The notes beneath the pieces are model-generated. The model saw only the letters and a list, made by a program, of their open reading frames with translations. It ran no database searches and had not been told where the DNA came from. A DNA stretch of 64,000 nucleotides from Micromonospora sp. Llam0 (GTDB taxonomy: Bacteria > Actinomycetota > Actinomycetes > Mycobacteriales > Micromonosporaceae): positions 2,418,001 through 2,482,000 of the forward strand of contig NZ_RJJY01000001.1 of the NCBI RefSeq assembly GCF_003751085.1, read 5' to 3'. The translations under genes were made by a program, and so were the position numbers. This document shows, one piece after another, positions 8,106 to 17,600 of the stretch (the stretch's first letter is position 1; every line of letters begins with the position of its first letter).

Positions 8106-9197
8106 ATGACCTCGAACCCGGCCGACGATCGGGCTTTCCGACGCCGGCTACTCACGCACGTGGACACTCTCGCCCCGACCGTCACCCTCAACCCGGACCG
8201 GCCCATCCCGGCATCACGCCAACACCGCGCCGAGAATGCGCCGCGGGCGGTCGCCGCAGCCTGGGTGTACATGTCCTGCGTCGCCGCGTGGGCCGAAGAC
8301 CACGACCTTGTCCGTCCGCTAATGCGCCGCGCCCCCGACGGCCTGACTCGCGCCCCCACCAGCGGCACCGTCTGGCTGGGCCGCGCGTTCGAGCAACTCG
8401 CCCGTCACCCGGCCACACAATGGCTACTGCACCCCGCCTACCAGCCGGCACTGTGGGCAGGCGCGCCAAGCCCGGCGGCGTGCACAACGCTGATCGACTG
8501 GTGGGCCGACGAGGCACCCAGCCTCGCCTACCCGGCCACCGGCACAGCACCCGGCTCCATCACCGGCTGGCCCATCGGCGACCTGCTACCGGTCCTGCAT
8601 GACGACCGGCGGACGTCCAACGCCCTCGTCCAGACGCCGTACTGGGTCGCCGACCTCATCCTCGACGAGACCCTCGTCCCCGCCGTCGACGAGTTCCGCC
8701 ACGAACGGCTGATCCGCACGATCGACCCGACCTGCGGCACCGGACACTTCCTGATCAGAGCGGTCGACTACCTGTGGCGGTGGTGGACCACCGGCACCAT
8801 CACCAGCCGCGCCGTCACCACACGTACACCCATCATCGGCGGCGCTGCCCTACCACCCGCGCAGGCAGCCAACCGGATCCTCGCCAGCGTCGACGGAGTC
8901 GACATCGACCCACTCACCGCCGCTGTCGCCCGTCTCCGCATGACCATCTACATCGGGCATCTCTTGGCGGAAGCCGACGTCCTGCCGCGTCCGTTGCGGC
9001 TCGACCGCATACCCCACACGATCCTGCCGCGAATCGCGGTCGGTGACTCACTGCTGGTCGGCCGCATCAGCCGCCACGAGTACGCACAAGCGCATCCCGC
9101 CCTGGCCTCGCTGCCCGGAGCCGCCTTCCCCCTCGACGACTTCGCATGGCCACCCGAACCCGACACCCCACAGTCGAACACCCCGGCCAACCCCTGA
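8106..9197 (+). CDS. N6-adenine DNA methyltransferase-like protein lacking the NPPY motif
   Basis: 363 residues. The start at 8106 is set by AGGAGG at 8093-8098. A helical N-terminal region precedes QTPYWVADLILDETL (family YTP-xx-VA motif), the SAM motif I DPTCGTGHFLI (about residues 207-217), a motif II-like GVDIDPLTAAVARLR and a motif III-like RIAVGDSLL. Type I/II and PglX/DrmMI-type adenine methylases then carry (D/N)PP(Y/F). Here the chain ends about 40 residues later with FPLDDFAWPPEP and no NPPY or target-recognition domain. It looks like a SAM-binding half-enzyme, possibly inactive or dependent on a partner. It is cytoplasmic and in the same transcriptional direction as its neighbours. 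Confidence 0.75.
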   Translation: MTSNPADDRAFRRRLLTHVDTLAPTVTLNPDRPIPASRQHRAENAPRAVAAAWVYMSCVAAWAEDHDLVRPLMRRAPDGLTRAPTSGTVWLGRAFEQLARHPATQWLLHPAYQPALWAGAPSPAACTTLIDWWADEAPSLAYPATGTAPGSITGWPIGDLLPVLHDDRRTSNALVQTPYWVADLILDETLVPAVDEFRHERLIRTIDPTCGTGHFLIRAVDYLWRWWTTGTITSRAVTTRTPIIGGAALPPAQAANRILASVDGVDIDPLTAAVARLRMTIYIGHLLAEADVLPRPLRLDRIPHTILPRIAVGDSLLVGRISRHEYAQAHPALASLPGAAFPLDDFAWPPEPDTPQSNTPANP

Positions 9198-9302
9198 CCG
9201 CACGACACCACTGGTCAACACCGCACCACCATCCCGCCCGCATGGTGCGTCGCCCGCACTGGGCGAGGACGGAACGTCACTCGATGCAAAAGGGAGCCAC
9301 CG

Positions 9303-10184
9303 ATGCACTACCAACTACCAGCAGAGCAGCCGCCGATCGTGGTGGTCGGACCGGACGACACCACGTTCTGGACCGCGCTCGGCGACGACGCCGCGAACCG
9401 ACTCGCCCTCGTAATCGGCGACCGGACAGACCTCACCACCGCCACCGTGGTCAGTGGCACACCGTCCGACCTTGTCCGCTACCTCGATACCACACGCGCA
9501 TCCCTGTACCGGGCCGTCATCGGTCTCGCCGTGCACACCCGCGCCGAAAACCAGCTGGGCCAGCTACATCCCGCACTCACCGAGGCCCTAACCGGTGATC
9601 CCTACGAGGAAGTCGACACCGGAAAGCGAATCGCCCTACCCCACAGCGGGCTGCGCGTCCCGGCCGAATTCCGCAACCTGCGGATCTCCTCCTACCGGGC
9701 CATCGACACCCCGGACGGTCATGCGTTCAACGCCACCCTCCGGCTCGGTCGCGACGCGGTCGGCACCATCCGCAACAGCGGAGTCGGCGGACCATCCAGC
9801 TACGACGCGGAACCACACTCGCGGTTCAGACCGCAGGAACTTCGAGCATTCGTCGCGCTGTGTCGCACCAGATCCAATCGTGAACCCAACGAGGAGGAAG
9901 TCCTCGACGCCCTACTCGACGAATACCAGGGAAACCTGCGAGTCCGTCAAGCCACCCGTGCCGGGCTCATCGCCCTGCGAATGCTCGTCCCACTCGGCGA
10001 CGATTTCTACACCCCGGCGGTAGCCACTGCCAAGCCCGTCCATACCGACGCCGACCGCACCGAACTCGCTCGCCAACTCGACGCCAGCATGCCCGCCGAC
10101 GACGGCGGCCGATGGCAAATCTGGACCGGCGAGCAATGGGACGACCTCAACACCACACCGCCCCTGCCAAGCGAACCCGAGTAG
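9303..10184 (+). CDS. Hypothetical protein, last gene of the ComM-like/methyltransferase-like set
   Basis: 293 residues starting MHYQLPAEQPPIVVVG, with a GGGAG ribosome site 6-7 bases ahead. Residues 10-90 form an alternating alpha/beta fold (PIVVVGPDD, LALVIGDRTDLTTATVV, YRAVIGLAVHT), like a Rossmann or toprim-style sheet but without a defining motif. Residues 110-200 are strand-rich (LPHSGLRVPAEFRNLRISSY). The tail contains GGRWQIWTGEQWDDL, a Trp-rich patch. Family unknown. A strong hairpin lies 225 bp downstream, consistent with the end of the transcription unit. Confidence 0.6.
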   Translation: MHYQLPAEQPPIVVVGPDDTTFWTALGDDAANRLALVIGDRTDLTTATVVSGTPSDLVRYLDTTRASLYRAVIGLAVHTRAENQLGQLHPALTEALTGDPYEEVDTGKRIALPHSGLRVPAEFRNLRISSYRAIDTPDGHAFNATLRLGRDAVGTIRNSGVGGPSSYDAEPHSRFRPQELRAFVALCRTRSNREPNEEEVLDALLDEYQGNLRVRQATRAGLIALRMLVPLGDDFYTPAVATAKPVHTDADRTELARQLDASMPADDGGRWQIWTGEQWDDLNTTPPLPSEPE

Positions 10185-10408
10185 CACGCCGAGCCCGGTC
10201 ATGGTGCCAGCGCCAGCGCCGCAACAACCAGCTGACGCACCACCAGGAGCACCGCCCTGCCGATAGCGGGCGCTCTTGAGCGATGCGTGTCCCATGTGTA
10301 CCAGCGAGAAGAGCTCTCGATGGCAACAGTGATCGCCTACGCCTCTTCCGATCGACCCGACGCACCGCCGCCACCGGCCGATGGAACTGGTACCGCTGAC
10401 GTCAAGGC

Positions 10409-10446
10409 GTGACCACCATGTCGTACGCAAACGACATGGTGGTCAC
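10409..10446. repeat. Perfect 16-bp inverted repeat, 6-nt loop
   Basis: GTGACCACCATGTCGT at 10409-10424 is exactly complementary to 10431-10446, separated by ACGCAA. No T-run follows on either strand. It could be an intrinsic terminator of the U-less actinobacterial kind for the upstream gene set, or an operator for a dimeric regulator. Confidence 0.6.
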
Positions 10447-10589
10447 CAGTCGCCTCCCGGCTGCAGCCAAGGTGACCGACAGGAATTGCCCCGGGCCCAG
10501 CCGGTCGCTGATCGCGACACGACAGTGCTTTTTTGCATCCATGATGACTACTCTAAGCTGGCATACAATCACAAAAGGTGATCTGCTTA

Positions 10590-10881
10590 TGCGGACCAGC
10601 AGCTGACGTACAGTCACCGTTCCGGCCCCGGCAGCAGACAGGCAAGCATTGACGTCGATGTCGAAAGCGATCGCCGCAGCGACGAACAGCCGCAGCGTGC
10701 CGAACGCGGCGACATGCTTGCTGATGGAGCACGCTGGGAACAGTAGGTCGTGACCAGCAGTCCAGCCGTCACCGTCGGGCCTACCCACCGCGACCCTGAT
10801 GCTGGGAATCCGGTCGGCTTCCGGAATCACATGAAGCCAGTCCTCTTCAAAGCCCACGGCTCCCGAGTACGCCGCCGGCAC
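10590..10881 (-). pseudogene. N-terminal fragment of a beta-lactamase/PBP-like serine hydrolase
   Basis: Read on the minus strand from 10881, the frame gives LLFPACSISKHVAAFGTLRL, followed about 25 residues on by GAGTVTVRQLLV. This matches the SxxK region (SISK) and the VTxRxLLxHT segment of class C beta-lactamase-family esterases and D-Ala carboxypeptidases (PF00144). Similarity stops at VRQLL near 10590, where unrelated DNA begins, so the YxN and HxG motifs are absent. The fragment is non-functional. Confidence 0.55.
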
Positions 10882-11180
10882 GCCACGCTGCTGAATTCAG
10901 CAGTCGGGCCGCAACCGCCCACGGAGGGCGACGACCTCCGGAAAGGCGGTCACCGCTGGCGGCATCCGTCTCTCCCTGCCCAAGGCACGGGACGGTGCAG
11001 CCGCCGATCAACAGTAGAATGGGCCGCACCACTTCGCGGCCGATCCGGACGTCGTGCCCAGCAGGTCACTACCTCGCAGCACGCTGCAGCCAGAGGATCC
11101 GCAGCGGCGAATTCGTTTGCCGACACGGTGAGCTATACCGATGATGCGAATGCCAACCCGTCGGCAGTGCAGGAGGTACG

Positions 11181-12524
11181 GTGCGCGCCACGTTGATGGA
11201 TCGCGCGGACAGCGACCAGATCGACGTCATCCTGACGCATCCGGCGCACCAGCAGACCCTGCACGCCTTGATCGACCTGGTCCAGGCGCTACGCGCCTGC
11301 CGCTCCGCCGAGGACATGTACCACTTCCAGGGCCGGCTCCGCGGCATGGTTCTCGACACCGAGAAGCACCGCGCCGCGATCAGCCAACAGATCAAACGAC
11401 TGGATAAGCACCGCAACCTCACAGCCGACGCGCCCGAACTCGGAACTGCCCTCGACCGCACCGACCGAGCATCCTGGGCGTTGGAAGGTGACGTCTACGA
11501 GCGAATCTGGCGCCAGCTCAAGTCGATCGCGGACGCGCTTGCCTGGAAGGTCTTCGGCTACCAGCGCAACATCATCGTGGCACTGTCGCGAGCCGACGCC
11601 CCCGGCCCGATGTTCGGCAAGACCGGCCTGGCCGCAGAGCTGGAGTTCATCGAGACGGCCTGGCGCGAGAACCGCGAGTTCGTGCTGCACCACGACCTGA
11701 CCAACGTGATCCGGGTTGGCGACGTCACCGTCCTCGACCGTGACGGCTGGGCTTGGCTCCGGGAGATCAAAACCAACCAGCGATACCGGATTCCCGCCCA
11801 GGAGCGGCTGCTGGCCGACACGTCGCAAGTCCTCTCCGACGAGGCAGGCGAGTTGCCCAGCGGCTACGTACCGGTGCGCACCACAATCGACTACCGCAGC
11901 AACCTGGCCGGCCTGCGTGACATCCTCGGCTTGGCGCACGCGCGGTCGGGGATCGCCGGCGGCGTGGTCTCATCCGGCCGCGCGGTCGTGGCGGCCAGTC
12001 AATTCACCGCCGCCGGCCGGTACACCGCTGAGGAATTCAGCATCCGGTTCAGCGCCGAACTCGCCCGGGTCCGCCGCCGCATCGGCACCGACGACCCCAC
12101 GCACACGCTGACGCTGCTGAGCATCGACCAGGCCGGCCGTACCCTCGTGCGCCCACCCTGGGCGATTTACCCGATCGCAGCCAACGTCGCGGCCAGCCTC
12201 ATCGCCGACGGCATGTTCTTCGCCGTCTGCATGAACCCGGACAAGATCATCGAATCGCTGGCCAAGGCCGGTGTCGAAGCTTCCTGGCTGCAGCGCCTCG
12301 ACGGCACTGAGAACCCCGCGAAGCCGTTGTTGAAGGTCGCCGCACGGTCTGGCAACCGGCTCTGTTCGACGTCGCTGAACCTCGCCGCGATCGCGGAGCT
12401 GATGCTTGAGCTGATCGATCTAGGCACCTGGAGCCGGCAGATCGCCGCGATGCTCAGCGGTGAGTTCCCTGCCGGCATCCGGCCCTGGCCGTGCTTCGCC
12501 AAGGAGGCCATAGTCTGGGCCTGA
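11181..12524 (+). CDS. Putative PD-(D/E)xK-fold nuclease-like protein
   Basis: 447 residues from a GTG at 11181 placed exactly after AGGAGG. The N-terminal 125 residues are helical (coiled-coil-like EKHRAAISQQIKRLDKH). Around residue 180 the pattern IRVGDVTVLDRDG then WLREIKTNQ gives D181 and E195-x-K197, the strand-strand arrangement of PD-(D/E)xK nucleases (GDxxxxx..ExK). A central HH at 170-171 precedes it. The remaining 240 residues are alpha/beta and unrecognised. It is cytoplasmic. Its position beside the Mrr nuclease and caspase-helicase suggests membership of a defence island. The nuclease fold is inferred from motif spacing only. Confidence 0.6.
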   Translation: MRATLMDRADSDQIDVILTHPAHQQTLHALIDLVQALRACRSAEDMYHFQGRLRGMVLDTEKHRAAISQQIKRLDKHRNLTADAPELGTALDRTDRASWALEGDVYERIWRQLKSIADALAWKVFGYQRNIIVALSRADAPGPMFGKTGLAAELEFIETAWRENREFVLHHDLTNVIRVGDVTVLDRDGWAWLREIKTNQRYRIPAQERLLADTSQVLSDEAGELPSGYVPVRTTIDYRSNLAGLRDILGLAHARSGIAGGVVSSGRAVVAASQFTAAGRYTAEEFSIRFSAELARVRRRIGTDDPTHTLTLLSIDQAGRTLVRPPWAIYPIAANVAASLIADGMFFAVCMNPDKIIESLAKAGVEASWLQRLDGTENPAKPLLKVAARSGNRLCSTSLNLAAIAELMLELIDLGTWSRQIAAMLSGEFPAGIRPWPCFAKEAIVWA

Positions 12525-12631
12525 TCGTCCCGACCGCCAGGTGTTGTCTTGACGCCTTCACCCGCAGATGGGATCGCTCGCGAAGTGTCCTATAGCGCCG
12601 TCAGACACGGCTGAGGCCTTGCCTAGGCCGG

Positions 12632-12639
12632 GGTAATCA
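12632..12639. repeat. 8-bp target-site duplication, left side of IS copy 1
   Basis: GGTAATCA immediately left of the inverted repeat, repeated exactly at 14087-14094. Eight base pairs is the usual duplication for the ISL3 family. Confidence 0.9.
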
Positions 12640-14086
12640 GGCTCTTCGAAGTTGAGCGGGGTGCACTGATCGATCCGACCCGGAGATGAGGGCTCGCAGC
12701 CCTTCGATGATCATCTGAGTGTCGAGTTCGGATGGCCACAAGTAAAGAGCTGCGAGCATGGTCAACGATACGACCCGGCTGCTGGGCCTGGACGGCCTGG
12801 TGGTGGAGCGGGTCGAGCTGCACCCGGACGGTTCCCCCGTCGTTCACCTGTCCACCGGTAGTGAGCAGGCGCAATGCTGCCCTCAGTGCGGTGTCCGGGC
12901 CGCCCGGGTCAAGGGCTGGGTGTTCACCCGACCCCGGGATCTGCCGGTGGCCGGCCGCACCACCCGGTTGCGGTGGCGTAAACGCCGCTGGTACTGCGAT
13001 CAGCCCGGATGCCCGCGCACGTCGTTCACCGAACACGTGCCACAGATCCCGGCACGGGCACGGACCACCGTCCGGTTGCGGCAGGCGGCCGGCGCGGCGG
13101 TCGCCGACGGCAACCGAACGATCGTGCAGGCCGCCCGTGATCTGGGCATCTCCTGGCCAGTCGTCGCGGCCGCGTTCACCGCGCACACCGCAGCGGTGCT
13201 GCCTGCCGAGCCCGAACCAGTGAGCGTGCTGGGCATCGACGAGGTCCGCCGAGGCAAGCCTCGCTGGAGCTTCGACGAGGTCACCGCGTCGTGGACCACC
13301 ACCGTCGACCGCTGGCACGTCGGCTTCTGCGACCTCGTCGGCGGGCAGGGCCTACTCGCCCAGGTCGAAGGCCGGACCAGCAAGGCGGTAACCGACTGGC
13401 TCACCCAACGCCCCACCGCCTGGCGCCAACACGTCCAGGCCGTCGCGATCGACATGTGCACCGTGTTCAAGGCCGCCGTCCGCGAGGCGCTGCCGCACGC
13501 GACGCTGGTCGTGGACCACTTCCACGTCGTCCAGCTGGCCAACCGGGCCGTCACCGAGGTCCGCCGCCGCATGACAGTCACACACCGCGGCCGGCGCGGC
13601 CGGGCCACCGACCCGGAATGGCAGCAACGCAACCGGCTGACCAGATCAGCAGCCCGCATGCACGCCGAGCACGTCGACCGGCTGGCCGACACCCTCAGCA
13701 ACCTGCCGGCGAAGATCGGCGCACCGATCCTCACCGCCTGGAACGCCAAAGAAGACCTGCTCGACCTACTCGCGCTCGCCCGCACCCACCCGAACCGGGA
13801 GACCACCGCCCGGCTGCTGCACCGCTTCTACACCCGCTGCGCCGACTCTGACCTGCCCGAACTCCACCGCCTCGCCACCACGATCGAGACCTGGTGGCCA
13901 GAAATCCTCGCGTTCCTGCACACCGGCATCACCAACGCCGGCTCCGAAGGAACCAACCGTGTCATCAAGACCGTCGCCCGCGACGCCTACGGATTCCGTA
14001 ACCCCGAGAACCAGCGGCTACGCACCCGCGCAGCCACCACCCGCCGCCACCGCGGACACCTCAACCCCGCTTAACTTCGAAGAGCC
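12640..14086 (+). mobile_element. ISL3-family insertion sequence, copy 1 (1447 bp)
   Basis: Bounded by imperfect inverted repeats of about 24 bp (12640-12663 and 14063-14086, starting GGCTCTTCGAAGTT with one mismatch in the first 20) and by an 8-bp direct repeat. It carries one transposase gene. A 100-bp leader before the transposase includes a small hairpin around the GGGCTCGCAGCCC segment. It is the same length as the copy at 49688-51134 and nearly identical to it. It inserted into the 3' end of the Mrr-type nuclease gene. Confidence 0.93.
12758..14074 (+). CDS. ISL3 family transposase
   Basis: 438 residues. The N-terminal zinc-ribbon is CCPQC (40-44) with YCDQPGC (79-85), followed by a helix-turn-helix (NRTIVQAARDLGISW). 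The DDE catalytic domain has LGIDEV (D161), AIDMC (D232), VVDHFHV (D253) and a late E in GSEGTNRVIK. Length and motifs fit DDE_Tnp_ISL3. Its amino-acid sequence is identical to the other copy, so both are probably functional and recent. The stop lies inside the right inverted repeat region. Confidence 0.95.
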   Translation: MVNDTTRLLGLDGLVVERVELHPDGSPVVHLSTGSEQAQCCPQCGVRAARVKGWVFTRPRDLPVAGRTTRLRWRKRRWYCDQPGCPRTSFTEHVPQIPARARTTVRLRQAAGAAVADGNRTIVQAARDLGISWPVVAAAFTAHTAAVLPAEPEPVSVLGIDEVRRGKPRWSFDEVTASWTTTVDRWHVGFCDLVGGQGLLAQVEGRTSKAVTDWLTQRPTAWRQHVQAVAIDMCTVFKAAVREALPHATLVVDHFHVVQLANRAVTEVRRRMTVTHRGRRGRATDPEWQQRNRLTRSAARMHAEHVDRLADTLSNLPAKIGAPILTAWNAKEDLLDLLALARTHPNRETTARLLHRFYTRCADSDLPELHRLATTIETWWPEILAFLHTGITNAGSEGTNRVIKTVARDAYGFRNPENQRLRTRAATTRRHRGHLNPA

Positions 14087-14656
14087 GGTAATCAACGCCG
14101 AGCGGGTGTTGTCGGGGCTGCCGGTGAGCAGTGTGAACTCGTAGTCGCCGTCGCCGTCGGGCGTCATCGCGTAGCCGGAGTACGTGCCGGTGAGCACGGG
14201 TGGGGCCGTCGTTGGGGTGTGGCGCGAGATGTACGTCCAGGCGTTGTCGACGAGGCGGACGCAAGCGACGCCGTGGGCCTTGGCGAATTCGAGGGCGCCG
14301 CTCTGGAATCCGGTGGCGGCCACCACGACGCCCTTCTGCGCGCCGGTGGACTGGAGTTTGGTGAGCAGCACCTGGATATCGGAGCGTTTGACGGGGTCCT
14401 TGTGACGCTTGCACTCGAACAGGATAAGGAAGTCCATGCCCGCCAACTGGAAGCGGGCCGTGACGTCCATGGTGTAGGTCCCGTCCAGCCCTTCGACCCG
14501 ATCGAGGTGTTTGACCTCCCAGCCGACCAGGTCCAGGTTCATCGACTTGGCGATCGCGGCGACCGCTTCCTCGTATGCCTTGGGCGTGATGTCGAACGAC
14601 GGCCAGTGATCTTCCTCGCCGGCAGCGGTGGTCGCGGCCGGGGTGTCGTCGCTCAT
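14018..14656 (-). CDS. Mrr-type restriction endonuclease, C-terminus replaced by IS sequence
   Basis: 212 residues as now encoded. A PD-(D/E)xK core is visible: YTMDVTARF (D64), then FLILFECKRH (E81-x-K83) and a downstream QSTGAQKGVVVAATGFQ strand typical of the Mrr_cat domain (PF04471), which cuts methylated or foreign DNA. ISL3 copy 1 inserted after Thr190. Removing the element and one target repeat restores ...SALITPA followed by TAG, so the original protein had only two more residues. The current frame instead runs 22 residues into the element. Activity is therefore probably retained. It follows the caspase-helicase gene by 25 bp on the same strand, suggesting an operon. Confidence 0.82.
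   Translation of the reverse strand: MSDDTPAATTAAGEEDHWPSFDITPKAYEEAVAAIAKSMNLDLVGWEVKHLDRVEGLDGTYTMDVTARFQLAGMDFLILFECKRHKDPVKRSDIQVLLTKLQSTGAQKGVVVAATGFQSGALEFAKAHGVACVRLVDNAWTYISRHTPTTAPPVLTGTYSGYAMTPDGDGDYEFTLLTGSPDNTRSALITGSSKLSGVEVSAVAAGGGCAGA
14087..14094. repeat. 8-bp target-site duplication, right side of IS copy 1
   Basis: GGTAATCA directly right of the element, matching 12632-12639. Confidence 0.9.
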
Positions 14657-14681
14657 GGTGGCGCTCGCTCTCGGTGGGGAG

Positions 14682-17600
14682 TTAGTCGATGGAGGCCGGT
14701 AGCAGGTCGGCGAAGTCAGTGCTGTCGTCGCCGTCACGCGCGGCGCGAGCGGCCTGCCGTAGCGCCTTGAGCTTGCTGGTGTTGCCGTTGAGGCACGGCA
14801 GCAGGATGTCATCGTCGGCGTCGAGGACTGCCTCGGGCTCGGTGAGTGACCGGGAGGCGAGCCGCAGGTAGTCCGTCCGGTCCAGCGCGGCACCGGCACG
14901 CTGGGCCAGCGACACCAACTCGGGCGGGATGCCGAATTCGAGCTGGACGGGCAGGACGCGGGCGAGGTCGTCGAGATGGGCGTCGGGATGTAGGCACCGG
15001 GCGATGTCGATGACGGTGCCGACGACGCTTTGCGTGCGGTCCGCCGAGGCCCGGGTGGCGCCGGCTGCGTCCTTGGAAGGCATGTGCACCATGAGCTGCT
15101 GCTCAATGCGGCCGATCGGGACGCCGGCCATCCACCAGATGCAGGCCACCGCCCGTTTCGCCCGCTCGGCGGCCGTCTTGCGCTCCCGGCCGGGCAAAGC
15201 CGCCAGCACGGGGCCGGCGAGACCGTGGCGCTGCAACTCGCCGATATAGGTCGTCTGCTCCTTCTGCCATCCTCTTCCGTTGACCGGGGGACGAGCAGTG
15301 GCCACCTCGTCGGTCAGCTGGGCCGCAGCGATGATGGTGACGCGATTCAGCGCGCCCGGGTAAACGGCCCGCAGCGCGCGGGCGACCCGCACGGCCGACG
15401 ACACCCTCAGACCGCTCTGCGAGACGTAGGTCCCGAGCTCGGTCAGCTCGATCCCTGACGGGTCGGATGACAGCAGCCCGGCACCGACGAGGTCGCTTAG
15501 GACGGCGGAGACGGTGGCCGCGGGGAACGGGTCCGGTGCGCCCGCCATCCGCTGCTGGTGCGCGGCGAAGCTGTTGGACAGGTACGCGATGACGTCGGCC
15601 TCGCTCAGGCCCGTCACACCCTCCCGCCGTGCGGCGACCGCCACGACGCGCAACAACAACGTCGCGGCATCCTGCTGCGGATCCAGCAGTTGCGACCGCA
15701 GATCCTCGGGCGTGCCCAGCACGTAGTCGCGCCACCGGTGGTCGCCATCGATGCCGCCGGCAGCGATCAAGACGGCGCGGCCCCCGGCGGTCAGCCCCAG
15801 CCGACCGGCCCGCCCGGCGATGTTCTTGTACTCGGCGACCGAGTACGGAGCAGTCTGGGCCGGTCCGGTCGGGTGATCCAGCTCGACGATGATCACGGTC
15901 TCGGCGGGCAGGTTGACGCCCTGGGCCAGCGTCGTGGTGCACACCAGCACCCGGATGCCGCTGCCCGTAGCACGGAACTGGTCCTCGATGGCGATCTTCT
16001 CGTCCCGGGCCAGGTCGGAGATGTGGAAGGCGACCCCGCCGGCCAGGCATTGGCGCAGGTCCGCCAGTACAGCACTGGGGTCGGCGCCGGCCAAGCTCTC
16101 CAGCGCCGCCTTCGCCTCGGGCAGGCCCAGGCTCCGCGCAAGATACCGAGCGCAGCCACGGGTCAATCCCCGAGTGCTGCGGAAGATGATGACCTGCTGA
16201 TCCTGGCCCACGAGTTTGCGGACTAGCGGAATGATCAGGTCTTGGTTGCGCTGCGTCCATCCGGTCGGCGTGATGAGCCGCTCGGATACCTCCTCGCCGT
16301 CGGCGTTGACGTGCCGGTAGATCCCATCGGGGCCGAGTACCCCTTCGAGCAGCGGGACAGGCCGCTCGGTCCGGGCGATGACGTTCGCGTCGAGCCAGCT
16401 GTCGAGACCGCCGAGGTCGCCGAGCACCGCAGACAGCGCGACGACCTGCGGTGCGACCCCTTCGGGCCGGCGCGCCTTGAGCACGGTGAGGAGGAACTCG
16501 AGGTAGGCGCCACGGCCAGGGTCGACGATCGTCTGGACCTCGTCGATGACGACGACGGAGATCAGCTTGAGCAGGTGCGGGTTCCCCAGAGCCAGGCCCG
16601 CGAACTTCTCGTAGGTCAGCACGGCCAAGTCGAACTGCCCCTGAAGCAGCGCTGGCACGTCGTCAGCGGTTTCCCCGGTGGCTCGGATGGTCTGCAACCC
16701 GGCCGGCACGTACGTGCGCGTGAACCTCGCGTACTGCTCGTTGACCAACGCGCGGGTCGGCAGCAGGAACACCGACCGCCCGCCCAGCCGGGCAGCGCGG
16801 ACGGCGGCGAGTTCCCCGATCATGGTCTTGCCGGAGGACGTAGGGGCCGTCACCAGAACGTTCGCCCCGGCGAGCAGCCGCCCTTGATTGATCGTGTCGA
16901 CCTGAAGATCATTGAGCTCGTCGATGCGCGCCGCCCAGGCGTCCAGCACCACCTGCGGGATGCCGTGACCGCGCAGGCTCGCGAGGTCCCGGGTGACAGG
17001 ATCCAGCACGGACGACGGGAACTGCGCCGAGTAGAGCGGGCCGGTATCGGTGAAGACCGGCCACTGCAGCTCGCCGTCCATCTGGCCCCGCAGGCTCGGA
17101 TCCTGCTCGGCGGCCACCGTGCCAGATGCCTTCGCCTTAACCTCGCGGGTCACGAACGCCAGCAGGTCATACAGGCGAACCTGCCCGCCGTCCCCGGCGC
17201 CCGCGCCTAGCAAGGCCCGTAGCAGATGGTACGTAAGCAGCCCGTGCCCCAGGTGCGGGTCCTCCCACGCCTCCTGCTCGCCGGTCGCTGCGGCGAGGAT
17301 CAACCGCCCGGTCCCCGCCATCCGCTCCAGCCGGGCATCCGTGGACTCCGGCAAGCCGGTCACACCGCCGCGTGGCACCAGCGGGGCGTTGAGAACTTTC
17401 GCGCCCGCGCCTCCGGCGAAGCAGCAGTCCAGGACCACGACCAACTGCCGAGCCGGGATCGCGCTCACCAGGTCCGTGAACTGGCCAAGCGGCAACGACG
17501 TCGAGGGCAAGTTGTCCGGGTCAGCGTCGTGCGTGACCAGCTCGTGGGTCGTACTGCCGTGCCCAGAGAACGAGATCACCACGACGTCCTCGGGCTTGCT

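Larger units (their letters stand above)
10185..11180. other. Long intergenic region with hairpin and remnant
   Basis: Nearly 1 kb without an intact gene. It holds the perfect 16-bp hairpin at 10409-10446 and a beta-lactamase-family fragment at 10590-10881. There is also a locally AT-rich patch at about 10527-10585 (a run of T, then CTAAG...CATACAATCACAAAAGG), a plausible promoter or operator region of unknown direction. Confidence 0.45.

Noticed and set aside
7055..8602. 515-codon plus-strand frame overlapping the ComM-like gene
   Set aside because: Out of frame with the ComM-like protein, Arg/Pro-rich, no family features.
3054..9197. DISARM or BREX system built from the PLD and methyltransferase-like genes
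   Set aside because: No DrmA/DrmB helicase or PglZ/BrxC-like gene is present, and the methyltransferase lacks NPPY.
15103..16260. 385-codon minus-strand frame within the helicase gene
   Set aside because: Shadow of the caspase-helicase frame, which carries all helicase motifs.
16242..17210. 322-codon plus-strand frame
   Set aside because: Antisense to the caspase-helicase gene with random composition.
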